Positions 28,597 through 39,398 of a stretch of DNA of 64,000 bases are shown here, piece after piece (the stretch's first letter is position 1; each line of letters opens with the position of its first letter). Origin of the DNA: Deinococcus multiflagellatus (GTDB lineage: Bacteria; Deinococcota; Deinococci; Deinococcales; Deinococcaceae); contig NZ_JAIQXV010000005.1 of the NCBI RefSeq assembly GCF_020166415.1, positions 124,001 to 188,000 of the forward strand, read 5' to 3'. The notes beneath the pieces are model-generated. The model saw nothing but the letters and a program-made list of their open reading frames with translations. It ran no database searches and was not told the origin of the DNA. A program made the position numbers and the translations under genes.

Positions 28597-31500
28597 GGGC
28601 TAGTGTAGCGGTCGGAATTGGCAGACTGGGCCATGAGTTCGGCCTGTTTCAGCACCAAGGCGCTGGCATCGTCGGTCTTCTCAGGCGGATAGCCGTAGCG
28701 TTTGAGCACCTTCTTGACCATCAGGCGCAGCTTGGCCCGGGACTGTTCCCGCAGCGCCCAGTCAATCGTGACGTTGCGCCGCACCGTGGCTGCAATTTCC
28801 CGGGCGATCTCGTACAGCACGGCGTCGCCCATGACCTGCACTGCGCTGTCACTGACCCCAAGCGCATCGTAAAAGGCGATTTCATCCTGAGACAGTCCCA
28901 GATTCTCACCGCGCGCCTGTGCCTCTCTGTACTCGCGGGCCATGTCCAGCAATTCTTCGATGACCTGCGCCGCTTCAATGCTGCGGTTCTGGTAGCGGGC
29001 AATGGCTTCTTCCAGCTTGTCGCTGAATTTCTGAGATTCCACGGCGTTGCGGCGCGAGCGGGTGCGGATTTCATCTTTGAGCAGGCGTTCGAGCAGTTCC
29101 ACCGCCAGATTCCGCTGCGGCAGGTGACGCACTTCTTCCAGAAAGCCGTCCGACAGAATGGAGAGATCGGGCCGCTTGAGGCCGGCCGCCTGGAACACGT
29201 CCACCACGCCGTCGGGCGCTACCGCCCGTTCCACCAGTTGCTGCACGGCGTGGTTGACGTCGTGGCGGGCCTGGCGGCGCTCCACCGTTTCCCCCTTACT
29301 CAAGGCCGCCCGCACCGTTTGCAGGTAGACGATTTCCTCGCGCAGTTCCAGGGCGTCGGGGTGCGGCACGGCCAGGGCGTACGCCTGCCCCAGCGCCAGA
29401 ACTTCACGAATGAAGCGCTCCTTGACGGCCTGCCGCTTGCCGATCACGAAGTCCTGACCGTCGGCAATCAGCCGCACGCGTTCGGCAGGGCTGGCGGCGG
29501 CAAAGTCGCTGTAATCGAAGCCATGCAGGATGCCGCGGACCACGTCCAGCTTCTCCTGCATGATGTCCAGGGCTGCTTCAAAGTTGCGGGTGGGCTCGCC
29601 CTGTCCCGCCGATTCCGTATAGATGCGCAGGGCTTCTTTCAGGCTGCTGGCCAGCCCCAGGTAGTCCACCACCAGCCCGCCCTGCTTGCCGCCGAACACG
29701 CGGTTCACGCGGGCAATCGCCTGCATCAGGTTATGGCCCTGCATCGGTTTGTCGAGGTACATGGTGTGCAGACTGGGCACATCAAACCCGGTCAGCCACA
29801 TGTCGCGCACGATCACCAGTTGCAGGGGGCTGTCCGCCTTGCGGAAGTGATCGGCAATGGCCGCGTTGCGAGGCTTGCTGCGGATGTGCCGCTGCCACTC
29901 GCGCTCCTGGGTGGCGTCGCCGGTCATGACCACCTTGACCACGCCCTCCAAGTCGCCGTCACCCTGCCAGTGTGGGCGCAGGCGGATGATCTCGTCGTAC
30001 AGAGCCACGCAGATGCGCCGCGACATGCCCACGATCATGCCTTTGCCCGGCATGACCTCCTGCCGCGCTTCAAAGTGCGCCACCAGATCGGCCGCCACCA
30101 GGCGGATGCGCTCTGGGGCGCCCACCAGCGCTTCCAGGGCCGCCCATTTGCTTTTTAACTTCTCGCGGCTGGCCACTTCCTCGTGCTCGGTGATGGTGTC
30201 GAATTCGGTGTCCAGCGTGTCCCACACCGTGTTCTCGGGCTTGATGCGGATGAGGCGCGCCTCGTAGTAGATGGGCACGGTGGCGCCGTCCTCTACCGCA
30301 CGCTGTACGTCGTACACATCAATGTATTCACCGAAAATCTTACGGGTGTCGGCGTCTTTCAGGGCAATAGGCGTGCCGGTAAAGCCTAGGAAGGTGGCGT
30401 TCGGCAGGGCGTCGCGGATGTGCTTGGCAAAGCCGTAGGAGATTTCGCCGGTTTTCGCGTTGGTTTTTGCGTCCAGGCCGTACTGGCTGCGGTGCGCTTC
30501 GTCGGCAATGACCACCACGTTGGCGCGCTCCGACAGGGTGGGGAAGGTGTCGCCCCTATCCTCGGGCATGAACTTCTGAATGGTCGTAAAGATCACGCCG
30601 CCTGCCGCCCGGCTGCCCAGTTCCTCGCGCAGCTTGGCGCGGCTGTCGGCCTGCACGGGCACTTGCCGCAGCAGGTCGGCGCAGCGGCTGAAGGTGCCGA
30701 ACAGCTGGTCGTCCAGGTCGTTGCGGTCGGTCAGGACCACCAGGGTGGGGTTCTGCAACTGGGGCTGCACCACCAGCTTGCCCGCAAAGAACACCATGCT
30801 CAGGCTCTTGCCGCTGCCCTGGGTGTGCCACACCACCCCGCCCTTGCGGCTGCCGCCTTCTGCGGAGGCCTCCACCGTTTTCTGCACGGCCCGCAGCACC
30901 GCATGGTACTGGTGGTACGCCGCCACCTTCTTCGTGACCTGCGGGCCGTCCAGTTCAAAGACAATGAAATGCCGCAGCAGGTCCAGCAGCACAGCCGGGG
31001 CCAGCGCGCCCTTCAGCAGCGTTTCCAGGCTTTCGGGCAGCACCTCGCGCCCTGTGATCGTCTTCCACGGCTGGAAACGCTCGAATGGCGCTCCCAGCAC
31101 CCCCAGCCGCGCGTGTGTGCCGTCCGAGATCACCAGCAGGGCGTTATAAGCCATCAGGCGGGGCAACTGGTCCTGATAGGTCTGAAGCTGCGCAAATGCC
31201 TTTTCAATGGTGGCCTGTTCGTCGCGCGTGTTCTTGAATTCCAGCACCACCAGTGGCAGGCCGTTCACAAACAGCACCACGTCCGGGCGGCGGTTCACCG
31301 GCCCGTCCACCACCGTGAACTGGTTAACCGCCAGGAACGAGTTACGAGACGGCTGGGCGAAGTCAATAACCTGCAAGTGCTCGGCCCGCGTGCCGCCCAG
31401 CCCGTCGGGCAGTTCCACGCGCACGCCGCCCACGATCAGGGCGTGCAGTTCGCGGTTGGCGTGGGGCAGATTAGGCGGCAGTTCCGGGTTGGCCAGCAGC

Positions 31501-31715
31501 CGCACCGCTTCGGCCACCGCCGGGGCGGAAGCGGCAGGGTTGAGCTGATGCAGGGCCGCGCGCAAGCGGTCTACCAATAGGACTTCAGAGAAGGAGTCCC
31601 GTTCGGCTCTAGACTCACCCGGCGCAATATCCGCTCCAGACTCGTACGAGAAGCCAAGCTGACTCAGCCACTCCAAGGCGGCAAGTTCAACGGTGGATTC
31701 GTTATAACTACTCAT
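28593..31715 (-). CDS. hsdR: type I restriction enzyme R subunit
   Basis: 1040 residues from the ATG at 31715, which overlaps the stop of the HEPN-like gene. HsdR translocates DNA and cuts it when the site is unmethylated. The nuclease PD-(D/E)xK motif is [21 protein letters not shown] (Asp145, Glu159, Lys161). The motor has Walker A TQGSGKS (about 298-304), DEAH box [10 protein letters not shown] (405-408), LGFTGTPI, and late helicase motifs [21 protein letters not shown] and [10 protein letters not shown]. Everything looks intact. It is the last gene of the hsdM-DUF1016-hsdS-HEPN-hsdR operon. Confidence 0.96.
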   Translation of the reverse strand: MSSYNESTVELAALEWLSQLGFSYESGADIAPGESRAERDSFSEVLLVDRLRAALHQLNPAASAPAVAEAVRLLANPELPPNLPHANRELHALIVGGVRVELPDGLGGTRAEHLQVIDFAQPSRNSFLAVNQFTVVDGPVNRRPDVVLFVNGLPLVVLEFKNTRDEQATIEKAFAQLQTYQDQLPRLMAYNALLVISDGTHARLGVLGAPFERFQPWKTITGREVLPESLETLLKGALAPAVLLDLLRHFIVFELDGPQVTKKVAAYHQYHAVLRAVQKTVEASAEGGSRKGGVVWHTQGSGKSLSMVFFAGKLVVQPQLQNPTLVVLTDRNDLDDQLFGTFSRCADLLRQVPVQADSRAKLREELGSRAAGGVIFTTIQKFMPEDRGDTFPTLSERANVVVIADEAHRSQYGLDAKTNAKTGEISYGFAKHIRDALPNATFLGFTGTPIALKDADTRKIFGEYIDVYDVQRAVEDGATVPIYYEARLIRIKPENTVWDTLDTEFDTITEHEEVASREKLKSKWAALEALVGAPERIRLVAADLVAHFEARQEVMPGKGMIVGMSRRICVALYDEIIRLRPHWQGDGDLEGVVKVVMTGDATQEREWQRHIRSKPRNAAIADHFRKADSPLQLVIVRDMWLTGFDVPSLHTMYLDKPMQGHNLMQAIARVNRVFGGKQGGLVVDYLGLASSLKEALRIYTESAGQGEPTRNFEAALDIMQEKLDVVRGILHGFDYSDFAAASPAERVRLIADGQDFVIGKRQAVKERFIREVLALGQAYALAVPHPDALELREEIVYLQTVRAALSKGETVERRQARHDVNHAVQQLVERAVAPDGVVDVFQAAGLKRPDLSILSDGFLEEVRHLPQRNLAVELLERLLKDEIRTRSRRNAVESQKFSDKLEEAIARYQNRSIEAAQVIEELLDMAREYREAQARGENLGLSQDEIAFYDALGVSDSAVQVMGDAVLYEIAREIAATVRRNVTIDWALREQSRAKLRLMVKKVLKRYGYPPEKTDDASALVLKQAELMAQSANSDRYTSP

Positions 31716-32379
31716 TTTCCAGGCCCTGACCATTCCGCCGCGCCTGAATGGCTAGCGCCAAGTCTCTATAGGCAATTCGGTCAAACGAGAAAAGGAGGTC
31801 GCTGGCATAAAAAGAAGTATCTCCGAAGGATATGACGCCAAATTCATCATCAAGCAACATATCGTACTCATCACTTTTGTTCGGTAAGTCGTGGTGCGGG
31901 TCAAGTTGCGAGATGCGTGCGTCTACCTCGGACTGAACATCCTGAATGTCATACAACATTCCAAAGACCCACATAGCAGCACTTCTAACGCCGCTCAAGA
32001 CCTCATTTGTTGGAACCGCTGCTTGCCCATCATGATATTGCCCATTTCTTATAGAATGATAGTATGTCATGTGCTGTTTGTCGTGTAGAATTGGGATATT
32101 TCTCCCGCGACACTCATGCTCTATAAAGTCTAGCTTTGTATGAAAATAATTGTCCATCCATTGTGATTTCTGGGCTCTGGTGTATTGCCGTCCACCGCGC
32201 AGGATGTCGTTCAAAGAAAGGTAATTCATAACCGATACTTCGATAGAATTGTCGTAACTAATTAGCGCCATTCGGCGATCAAAATCCCCCGCAGCCCGAT
32301 AGTGGGTCTCTGCATGAACGAGAAGCTCGAACGGTCCATATACCCATGCTGGAACAGGCATTATTGGATTCCCTCCCAC
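31708..32379 (-). CDS. HEPN-like protein embedded in the type I restriction operon
   Basis: Up to 223 residues; the start may be the first ATG or Met7 ([11 protein letters not shown]). The sequence is clearly lower in GC than its neighbours. The core reads [39 protein letters not shown] and later [16 protein letters not shown], where Arg111-x4-His116 fits the RX4-6H motif of HEPN domains, often RNases in defence loci. Dim similarity to other restriction-linked helical proteins is felt but not proven. It overlaps both hsdS and hsdR, so it is a full member of the operon. It could be an accessory effector or a regulator. Confidence 0.65.
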   Translation of the reverse strand: MGGNPIMPVPAWVYGPFELLVHAETHYRAAGDFDRRMALISYDNSIEVSVMNYLSLNDILRGGRQYTRAQKSQWMDNYFHTKLDFIEHECRGRNIPILHDKQHMTYYHSIRNGQYHDGQAAVPTNEVLSGVRSAAMWVFGMLYDIQDVQSEVDARISQLDPHHDLPNKSDEYDMLLDDEFGVISFGDTSFYASDLLFSFDRIAYRDLALAIQARRNGQGLENE

Positions 32380-33584
32380 CCACTCACATCCACTTCCCCC
32401 GAGAGCAGCCGAGGCAGCAGCGTATCGCGGATGGAGGAGAGGTGGGCGGATTCGCGAATGTTGTATTTCATGTGTCCGAGAATGGGGATAGTCAGTCTGC
32501 CAAACGCAACAGCAACGTCACTAGGAGGCAGCATCATCGGGGCAGTGATGATGTCAGCAGGGCGCACGCGCTGGTGACTATTTGAGGTTCCAGACGCTTG
32601 TTCCGCCAGGGATTTTGAGAAGGACTCATCTTTCAGAGCCGTAAGGAGCAGCGGATAGAATTCGCTCTGGCGGGCAATCAGCGGGATAAATTCTGTTGAG
32701 CACACTTTGAAGTCTGCATCTGCCACCTTGTCGGTATCCCAGATACGTGGCGTAGCTGGGTTCAGTTTGGAAACCAGAACAGCGCCCTCTGGAATAAGGA
32801 ACTTATTACTCTTGATCGCTGAACCGCGCTCAAGGGTTGGTCGGTTTTCAGCGTCGAATGCAGGAATGCTGAAGTGCGCAAATCTGGCGTCGGGCTGAAT
32901 GCTTGGGTCAATTTGCTCCTTCGTCTGTTGAGCAATGTCGCCAACTGTTCCAACCCTCCACCCCCTCGGGACTTCCCGCCCGTCCACCTCTTCCATTTCG
33001 TCTGGAAACAGGGTCGCCGTTTCCGCGTCCATGCCCTCCGGCTGCTCGCCCCGCATCTTGGCCCGTACCGGGTCAAAGTCCACAAACCAGCTTTTGAACA
33101 GGGCGCGGGCCATCTGCTCCAGCGTGCGGTTCATCTGCCGGTTGAGTTCGATCTTGTCGTCAAAGGCGGAGAGAATGGCGGCGATTTGGCGCTGAGTGTC
33201 AGGATGAGGAATGGATACCCTGGCCTGATGAGCATGATTCCTGTTTACTCCGGGAACGCTACTTTTATCATTGAACTGGTGAAAATCGATGGTTTTTAGG
33301 AGATAGTAGACAAACTTAGGGTGGTTGCCCTTAAAGTCTTTCACATAGAGAGTAGTATTGAGTGGCCAGTAATCACCTTCAATGTAGAAGACTTCGCCGA
33401 TAGTGCCGTATCGTCCTGTAACTACGCCAGGACCAGAAGCGGCAGCGCTATTGTGATAATCGGAAATACCCGATGAAGAGACTATGGGCACACTGCCTGA
33501 TGAACGTTTTTGACTAGGGAGATCATGACCCCTTTGTAGAGTCAAAACGTCACCCAATGTCATTTCCCGCCACTCACTCCCCAT
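32361..33584 (-). CDS. hsdS: type I restriction enzyme specificity subunit S
   Basis: 407 residues from ATG 33584 (GTG 33593 would add three). Two target-recognition halves are visible, each starting with the typical W..xxLGD/VGDI pattern ([17 protein letters not shown] and PRGWRVGTVGDIAQQ). Each is followed by a conserved helix (DTQRQIAAILSAFDDKIELNRQMNRTLEQMARALFKSWFVDFDPVRAK, and IRESAHLSSIRDTLLPRLLSGEVDV). The subunit sets the DNA sequence recognised by the methylase and nuclease. The second half is lower in GC, consistent with recombination of recognition domains. Confidence 0.94.
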   Translation of the reverse strand: MGSEWREMTLGDVLTLQRGHDLPSQKRSSGSVPIVSSSGISDYHNSAAASGPGVVTGRYGTIGEVFYIEGDYWPLNTTLYVKDFKGNHPKFVYYLLKTIDFHQFNDKSSVPGVNRNHAHQARVSIPHPDTQRQIAAILSAFDDKIELNRQMNRTLEQMARALFKSWFVDFDPVRAKMRGEQPEGMDAETATLFPDEMEEVDGREVPRGWRVGTVGDIAQQTKEQIDPSIQPDARFAHFSIPAFDAENRPTLERGSAIKSNKFLIPEGAVLVSKLNPATPRIWDTDKVADADFKVCSTEFIPLIARQSEFYPLLLTALKDESFSKSLAEQASGTSNSHQRVRPADIITAPMMLPPSDVAVAFGRLTIPILGHMKYNIRESAHLSSIRDTLLPRLLSGEVDVSGWEGIQ

Positions 33585-34617
33585 AATTCCCACTCCCTAA
33601 CCCTTCCAATACCCTTTCCAGTTCCTCGATGCTGGGCAGTTGGCCCCTCAACTCCGGCGGCAGGCTCCCGGCCAGTTCATACGTGCTGACCCCCAGGGGC
33701 CTATCCACACCGCGCAGGGCGTATTCCGCCACCACGCGGTTGTGCGTGCGGCACAGCAGCAGGCCGATGCTGGGGGCGTCGTCGGGGTGGCGCAGCAGGT
33801 CGTCGGCGGCGGCCAGGTAAAAGTTCATCTTGCCCACGTATTCGGGCTTAAATTCTCCGATCTTGAGTTCAATGACCACGTAGCAGCGCAGCCGCAGGTG
33901 GTAAAACAGCAGGTCCAGGTAAAAGTCCTCGCCGCCGACTTCCAGGTGGTACTGGCTGCCCACAAAGGCAAAGCCCACACCCAGCTCCAGCATGAAGTCG
34001 CGCAGATGGCCCAGCAGCCCGCGTTCCAGATCGCGCTCGTGCGCCTCGGCCCCCAGGCTCAGGAAGTCGAAGGTGTACGGGTCTTTCAGCAGTTGCCGCG
34101 CCAGTTCGGACTGTGGGGCGGGCAGGGCGCGGTCAAAGTTGGTGACGGCCTGCCCTTGCCGCAGGTGCAGGCGCGTGCCGATCTGGTGGACCAGCACGTT
34201 CCGGCTCCAGCCATGTTGAATGGCCGCGCGGGCGTACCACTCGCGCTGTTGCGGATCGCTGAGTTTGTCGAGCAGGACGACGTTGTGGAACCAGGGCAAT
34301 TGTGCAGCAACCTGCTGCACAAACGCCGCGTCCGGCCAGGCAGCGGCAAAGGCCCGCATGTACTTCAGATTGCGGGCGCTGAACCCCTTCATCTCGGGAA
34401 ACTCGCGCCGCAGGTCCTCCGAGAGCCGGTCAATGACCTTCGCGCCCCACCCGGCCTGCCCCTGACGATAAAGGATGGCCTGCCCGAGTCTCCAGTACAG
34501 CACCACCAGCTCCCGGTTGACGGCGAGCGCTGCTCGCGTCTGCGCGCTGTGAATGTGCGCCTTCAGATCACCCAGCAACTCGGCGTAGTCGGCGGGCAGG
34601 GCCAGCTCAGCCCCCAT
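33574..34617 (-). CDS. DUF1016/YhcG-type PD-(D/E)xK nuclease-domain protein
   Basis: 347 residues. The N-terminal part ([28 protein letters not shown]...[32 protein letters not shown]) and the C-terminal nuclease-like core ([38 protein letters not shown]) are the DUF1016 hallmarks; the Asp and the Glu-x-Lys of IELK fit a restriction-endonuclease-like active site. These proteins often sit between hsdM and hsdS and are thought to modify restriction activity; the mechanism is unknown. It overlaps hsdM and hsdS by a few codons. Confidence 0.92.
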   Translation of the reverse strand: MGAELALPADYAELLGDLKAHIHSAQTRAALAVNRELVVLYWRLGQAILYRQGQAGWGAKVIDRLSEDLRREFPEMKGFSARNLKYMRAFAAAWPDAAFVQQVAAQLPWFHNVVLLDKLSDPQQREWYARAAIQHGWSRNVLVHQIGTRLHLRQGQAVTNFDRALPAPQSELARQLLKDPYTFDFLSLGAEAHERDLERGLLGHLRDFMLELGVGFAFVGSQYHLEVGGEDFYLDLLFYHLRLRCYVVIELKIGEFKPEYVGKMNFYLAAADDLLRHPDDAPSIGLLLCRTHNRVVAEYALRGVDRPLGVSTYELAGSLPPELRGQLPSIEELERVLEGLGSGNYGE

Positions 34618-36244
34618 AGCCCAGCCGTTCCAGATTCGCTTTAATCACAGCCTGCAAGCGGTCGCTTTCCTCAAACTGCGTGTGCAATTCCTTGCTCAGT
34701 CGCGCCATCTTTTCCCCAAATGGCTCGGCGTCCTCTGCCTTGGCGGCGCTGCCCACATAGCGCCCCGGCGTCAGCACCCAGCCGTGTTTCTCAATGTCGT
34801 CGATGGTGGCGGCCTTGCAGAAGCCGGGAACGTCCTCGTATTCACCGTCTCCGTCGCCGCGCCAGTTGTGGTAGGCGGCCACAATGCGGGCGCGGTCCTC
34901 GCTGCTCAGGTCGCGCTCCACCCGGCTTTTCATGTAGCCCAGTTCACGGGCGTCAATAAACAGCGTCTGGCCGCTGCGGTCGCGCAGGGGGCGGCCTTCC
35001 TGCCCTTTGCCGTTTTCCTTGTTGTTCGCCAGAATCCACAGACACACGGGAATCTGCGTGGTGTAGAACAGCTGCCCCGGCATGGCCACAATGCAGTCCA
35101 CCTTGTCGTGGGCAATCATGTTGCGCCGAATCTCGCCTTCGCCGCTCTGGTTGCTGCTTAAAGACCCGTTGGCCAGCACCACCCCGGCGGTGCCGTGCGG
35201 GGCGAGGTGGTACAGGATGTGTTGCAGCCACGCATAGTTGGCGTTGCTGGCCGGCGGAGTGCCGTAGCGCCAGCGGGGGTCGCCGCTCATGGGGCCGCCC
35301 CAGTTGCTCACGTTAAAGGGTGGGTTCGCCAGCACGTAGTCGGCGCGCAGGTCCGGGTGCAGGTCGTGGTGGAAGGTGTCGCCGTGGCGAATATCGGCCT
35401 CAATCCGGCGGATGGCGAGGTTCATGCGCGCCAGCTTCCAGGTGGTGTGGTTGCTTTCCTGCCCGTAAATGCTGATGTTCTCGCGGGGGGACTTGTTGAC
35501 GTCGTAAGCGCCCTTGTGTTCCTCGACAAACTCCTCGCCCCTCACGAACATGCCGCCCGATCCGCACGCTGGGTCGTAGACGCGGCCCCTGAATGGGGCC
35601 AGCAGTTCCACCAGGGTCAGCACCACGCTGTCGGGGGTGTAGAACTCGCCGCCCAGCTTGCCCTCGGCGGCGGCAAAGCGCTTGAGCATGTACTGGTACA
35701 CCTCGCCCAGCAGGTCGGTCTTTTTCTCGGGTTCGGTGGCCCCTTCAGCGCTGAACAGGTCACTGGGCGCGTCGCTCAGATTCTTCACCGTGCCGCCCTC
35801 GCCATAGCGGCTGATTTCGTCAATCAGGCCACTCAGCACGCGCGGCGGCAGGCTGGGCCGGGCGAAGTTTTGCTGCAGCATGCCCTTCAAAGGCTTGTTG
35901 TCGCGCTCAATGGCGGCAATCGCTCCGTCAATCAGTTGGCCAATATTGTCCTGCTTCGCGGCGGCCTTCAGCGTGTCCCAGCGCGCTTCGGGCGGCACCC
36001 AGAACACACCGCGCATGGTGTACTCGTCGCGGTCTTCGGGCAGCCCTTCAGGGTCAGCCGCGACCTCGTCCTGGGCCAACTTGAACGAATCGCTGACAAA
36101 CTTCAGGAAGATCAGTGGCAGCACCACATGCTTGTACTCGGCGGCGTCAATGTGGCCGCGCAACTGGTCGGCGGTATTCCACAGCACCTCCTCCATTTTT
36201 GGGGGTGGGGTGCCAGCGTTTTTTCTGGGGCGTCCGCGTGTCAT
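34607..36244 (-). CDS. hsdM: type I restriction-modification system N6-adenine methyltransferase M subunit
   Basis: 545 residues. The N-terminal domain starts at [37 protein letters not shown]. The S-adenosylmethionine motif is [13 protein letters not shown] and the catalytic motif IV is [17 protein letters not shown], both intact. The C-terminal part has the usual helices that bind HsdS. Methylation of adenine in the HsdS-defined site protects host DNA. It is the first gene of the operon; TATCAT lies eight bases before the ATG. A WYL regulator follows upstream on the same strand but ends 39 bases away. Confidence 0.96.
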   Translation of the reverse strand: MTRGRPRKNAGTPPPKMEEVLWNTADQLRGHIDAAEYKHVVLPLIFLKFVSDSFKLAQDEVAADPEGLPEDRDEYTMRGVFWVPPEARWDTLKAAAKQDNIGQLIDGAIAAIERDNKPLKGMLQQNFARPSLPPRVLSGLIDEISRYGEGGTVKNLSDAPSDLFSAEGATEPEKKTDLLGEVYQYMLKRFAAAEGKLGGEFYTPDSVVLTLVELLAPFRGRVYDPACGSGGMFVRGEEFVEEHKGAYDVNKSPRENISIYGQESNHTTWKLARMNLAIRRIEADIRHGDTFHHDLHPDLRADYVLANPPFNVSNWGGPMSGDPRWRYGTPPASNANYAWLQHILYHLAPHGTAGVVLANGSLSSNQSGEGEIRRNMIAHDKVDCIVAMPGQLFYTTQIPVCLWILANNKENGKGQEGRPLRDRSGQTLFIDARELGYMKSRVERDLSSEDRARIVAAYHNWRGDGDGEYEDVPGFCKAATIDDIEKHGWVLTPGRYVGSAAKAEDAEPFGEKMARLSKELHTQFEESDRLQAVIKANLERLGYGG

Positions 36245-36283
36245 GTGCCGTCATGATAGACAGCCAGGACAGGCTTTTCCTCG

Positions 36284-37240
36284 TCATGCCCTGGGGCCGA
36301 TATACGCCGCACATCTGGCGTGCAGGCGCACAAATTCGGCGTGCAGTTCGGGGGGGCTGTCAATGCGAAAGTCGCAGTCCAGGCCCAGCAGAAAGGCGGC
36401 AAACGAGTGCAGGTGCTCGCGCTGGCAGCGCAGGCGGGTGCCCTGCCCCTCGGGTTCCAGCTCGCTGCCCCACAGCGACACCCGGCCGCGCAGGTGTTCC
36501 GGCGGGGCGTCCAGCCACACGCTGATGTCAAAGGCGGTGGGCGGGGCCCGAAGCTGCGAGCGCAGGTAGGCGGCGGCGTCAAAGTCGGCGGGCGGGGTAA
36601 AGGTGGCGTCCAGCACGGTCAGCGCCTGCATGCGGTCCACCCGGAACGAGCGCTTCTGGCCGCGCAGGTGGCACCAGCCCACGGCGTACCAGCGGCTGTC
36701 AAAGTGCACCAGCCGGTACACGTCCACCTGCCGCTCGCTGGGCGGCGCCTCGTGCGCGGCGTAGGTCAGATGCACGGTGCGCGCCGCGCGCACGGCCCGC
36801 AGCAGGGTCGCCAGCACCTCCACCTCCACGCCCACCGCCCAGGGCGAGGCGTCCAGTTGCACGCTGCCTTCCAGCGCCCGCACGTCGTCACGCAGGGCCT
36901 GGGGCAGGCAGCGGGTCAGCTTGGCCCCGGCACTTTCGGCGGCGGGGGCCAGGGCGCCCAGGCCCAGCCCCTGCAGCGCGCGCAGGCCCAGGGCGGCGGC
37001 CAGGGCTTCTTCGGGGGTCAGCATCAGCGGGGGCAGCCGGAAGCCGGGCCGTAAGCGGTAGGCGCCGCCCACGCCCCGGCGGCCTTCCACCGGAATGCCC
37101 AGATCCTGCAGCCGGGTCACATAGCGCTGCACCGTGCGCGGGCTGACCTCCAGGCGGCGGGCCAGTTCCGCGCCGGTCACGCTCTCGCGGCCCTGCAAGA
37201 GTTCCAGCACTGTCAGCACGCGCATGGCCGGGTCGTACAT
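36284..37240 (-). CDS. WYL-domain transcriptional regulator (YafY type)
   Basis: 318 residues from ATG 37240, with TACGCT seven bases upstream. The N-terminal HTH (MRVLTVLELLQGRESVTGAELARRLEVSPRTVQRYVTRLQDLGIPVEG) is followed by a WYL domain (SRWYAVGWCHLRGQKRSFRVDRM, about residues 195-217) and a C-terminal WCX extension. WYL regulators bind nucleic acid or nucleotide ligands and are frequent near restriction and defence loci. Here it is transcribed divergently from three DinB-family genes, which it may control, and ends just before hsdM, so a role for the restriction operon is also possible. Confidence 0.9.
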   Translation of the reverse strand: MYDPAMRVLTVLELLQGRESVTGAELARRLEVSPRTVQRYVTRLQDLGIPVEGRRGVGGAYRLRPGFRLPPLMLTPEEALAAALGLRALQGLGLGALAPAAESAGAKLTRCLPQALRDDVRALEGSVQLDASPWAVGVEVEVLATLLRAVRAARTVHLTYAAHEAPPSERQVDVYRLVHFDSRWYAVGWCHLRGQKRSFRVDRMQALTVLDATFTPPADFDAAAYLRSQLRAPPTAFDISVWLDAPPEHLRGRVSLWGSELEPEGQGTRLRCQREHLHSFAAFLLGLDCDFRIDSPPELHAEFVRLHARCAAYIGPRA

Positions 37241-37327
37241 GGGGCCCAGCGTACACCCCAAAGGCGACACACCCTGACGGGAATCACCATTACGCTAGAG
37301 GCAGATTCACCCCCAGGAGGTTCAAGC

Positions 37328-37810
37328 ATGACCGCATCCGTTCTCTCGACCGCCACCGCCCTGTCTGTGCCCGACTTCCTCGCCCACTGGCAGGGGCACC
37401 GCGCCCTGACCCGCCGCGTCATTCAGGCTTTTCCCGAGGAGCAGCTGTTTACCTTCAGCGTGGGGGGCATGCGGCCCTTTGGCGTGCAGGCCACCGAAAT
37501 TCATCTGGTGAGCGCCATGACGGTGGACGCCCTGCACAGCGGCCAGTGGCCCGCACCCGACTGGGCGGCTGGCCCCACCACGCAGGCCGAGCTGCTGCGC
37601 GAGTGGGACGCCCTAAGTGAGCGGCTCTCGCAGGTGGGCGCCAGCACCGACCCTGCCTTTTTCAGCGCGCGGCACGCCCTGCCCTGGGGCGAGATGCCCG
37701 GCTGGGTGGCGGCCATCTACGCCATTGACAACGAGATTCACCACCGCGCCCAGGGCTACGTGTTCCTGCGCGCCCTAGGCCTCGAGCCGCCGGCCTTTTA
37801 CGAACGCTGA
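37328..37810 (+). CDS. DinB family protein, first of three
   Basis: 160 residues with CCCAGGAGG seven bases before the ATG. Four-helix DinB fold pattern: an N-terminal helix HWQGHRALTRRVIQAFPEEQLF, a metal-binding-type His in ATEIHLVSAMTVDAL and a C-terminal NEIHHRAQGYVFLRALG with paired His. DinB proteins bind a metal through three His; some transfer bacillithiol or mycothiol, and Deinococcus genomes have many copies. It is followed at once by a paralogue whose ATG overlaps the stop. Confidence 0.85.
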   Translation: MTASVLSTATALSVPDFLAHWQGHRALTRRVIQAFPEEQLFTFSVGGMRPFGVQATEIHLVSAMTVDALHSGQWPAPDWAAGPTTQAELLREWDALSERLSQVGASTDPAFFSARHALPWGEMPGWVAAIYAIDNEIHHRAQGYVFLRALGLEPPAFYER

Positions 37811-38292
37811 TGCTGGGGCCGGCGCTGGCCGCCCACTGGCTGGGTCACCATCACCTGACCGCCCGCACCCTGCTGGCCTACCCCGACGAGGCGCTGTTCA
37901 CCTTCTCACCCGCGCCGCCGCTGCGGGCCTTTGGCGCCATGGTGTGGGAGGTGCATGGCCAGACTGGGTACGTATTGGACGGTCTGCGCACAGGCACCTG
38001 GGGCGAGCCGAACTGGCCCGCGCTGCCCGCGCAGGACCCGGCGGCCCTGCGCGCTGCCTGGGCGGCGCAGACCGCCCGGCTCGCCCGTGAACTGCCTGCC
38101 GTGCCCGAGACGCGGTATCTGGACGTGCAGCGCACCGGCTGGGGCGAGCTGAGCGGCCTGGGTGCGGCGCTGGGCGCCATTGACAACCAGGTGCACCACC
38201 GTGCCCAGGGCTACGTGTACCTGCGGGCCCTTGGGCTTGGGCCGCCAGAATTCTGGGACCGTGACCCATCCGCTGACTTTCAAGGAGAATGA
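37810..38292 (+). CDS. DinB family protein, second of three
   Basis: 160 residues, ATG overlapping the previous stop (TGATG). It is clearly paralogous to its upstream neighbour, sharing the HxxLTARTLLAYPDEALFTFS start, WEVHGQTGYVLDGL and the NQVHHRAQGYVYLRALGLGPPEFW ending. The His residues expected for metal binding are present. Tandem position and equal length indicate a local gene duplication. Confidence 0.85.
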   Translation: MLGPALAAHWLGHHHLTARTLLAYPDEALFTFSPAPPLRAFGAMVWEVHGQTGYVLDGLRTGTWGEPNWPALPAQDPAALRAAWAAQTARLARELPAVPETRYLDVQRTGWGELSGLGAALGAIDNQVHHRAQGYVYLRALGLGPPEFWDRDPSADFQGE

Positions 38293-38296
38293 ATGT

Positions 38297-38818
38297 ATGG
38301 CCGACCTATCGCTGCCGCTGGAGACCTTTCGCCGCAACGCCCGCGTGAACGCGGCCCTCCTGGGGGCGCTGACGCCAGACGACTACGCCCTGAGTGACGG
38401 CCGGGGCGGCTGGACGGTCGAGCGGCACCTGCGCCACATGGCGGGCTTCCGGGTGGGCTGGCTGTGGAACCTGTCACGCGAACACGCCATGCCCCTGCTG
38501 GACCCCACGCAAAAAGACGCCGACGGGGACCCCCTGTGGCGCTGGCAGAACGCCCCCGCCGAAGACTTGGGCGCCGCCCTGAGTGCCGGCGACGAGGCCG
38601 CAGTGGACGCGGTGCAGGCCCACCTGGCCTCGGGCGAGCCGTTCGCCGATCCCTGGAACGAGGGCGGCTACCGGTCCAACCCGGCCCACTTTCTGATGCA
38701 CACGGTGGTGCACGACAGCCACCACCGGGGCCAGATCATGGCGCTGCTGCGCCAGGGCGGCCACACCAAGGAAGAGATGGACGCCCTGGACAACCACTGG
38801 GGCATCTGGCGCGAGTAA
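38297..38818 (+). CDS. DinB family protein, third of three
   Basis: 173 residues from ATG 38297 with AAGGAG upstream, five bases after the previous stop. It is more diverged from the other two. The metal His residues lie in VERHLRHMAGFRVGWLW and HTVVHDSHHRGQIMALLRQGG, the standard DinB ending. It completes a three-gene operon opposite the WYL regulator. Confidence 0.87.
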   Translation: MADLSLPLETFRRNARVNAALLGALTPDDYALSDGRGGWTVERHLRHMAGFRVGWLWNLSREHAMPLLDPTQKDADGDPLWRWQNAPAEDLGAALSAGDEAAVDAVQAHLASGEPFADPWNEGGYRSNPAHFLMHTVVHDSHHRGQIMALLRQGGHTKEEMDALDNHWGIWRE

Positions 38819-38952
38819 GCCAGGCTTATGGGAGCAGCGGGCGGTGCCGGGCAAGGGCTGGAAGGGTGCAGCGGGCGGCTTTTCCCTCCGGCCTCTTCCT
38901 CTTCCCCTGACCGGGCACCCACGGGCCGCCTCTGGCCGCGCACAATGGGGCC

Positions 38953-39333
38953 ATGACCCCTCAGACCCTCTCGGTGCTGCCCGGCCGCTACGCCGTGGTG
39001 CAGCTGCCGCCCGACGCACCCCTGCCCCCGCTGGCAGGGGCGTTCTGGTCGCTGACCCGCACCGCCGACGAACTGTCTCTGGTCTGCGCCGAAGCTGAAG
39101 TGCCGCCCGGGAGCACTGCGGCGGACGGCTGGGTGGCGTTCAAGCTGCACGGCCCGTTTCCTTTTCACCTGACCGGCATTCTGGCCAGCGTGCTGAACCC
39201 GCTGCGCGACGTCGAGGTGGGCATTTTTGCCCTCAGCACCTTTGACACGGACTACGTGCTGGTCAAGCAGGCACAGCAGCCTGAAGCCACAGCTGCCCTG
39301 CGCGCTGCCGGGCATACCGTGCTGGAAGCCTGA
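38953..39333 (+). CDS. ACT domain-containing protein
   Basis: 126 residues with CACAAT six bases before the ATG. The layout (TLSVLPGRYAVVQLPPDAPLP...FWSLTRTADELSLVCAEAEVP ... GPFPFHLTGILASVLNPLRDVEVGIFALSTFDTDYVLVK) is that of stand-alone double ACT-like proteins of the ACT_7/CASTOR-like group. They bind amino acids and sense them; the ligand is not evident. Confidence 0.82.
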   Translation: MTPQTLSVLPGRYAVVQLPPDAPLPPLAGAFWSLTRTADELSLVCAEAEVPPGSTAADGWVAFKLHGPFPFHLTGILASVLNPLRDVEVGIFALSTFDTDYVLVKQAQQPEATAALRAAGHTVLEA

Positions 39334-39398
39334 AGGTCAACCCGGACCAAGTCCGTGTAGCACGCACGTGACCCTGACGCCACCCAAACCTGTGGGCC

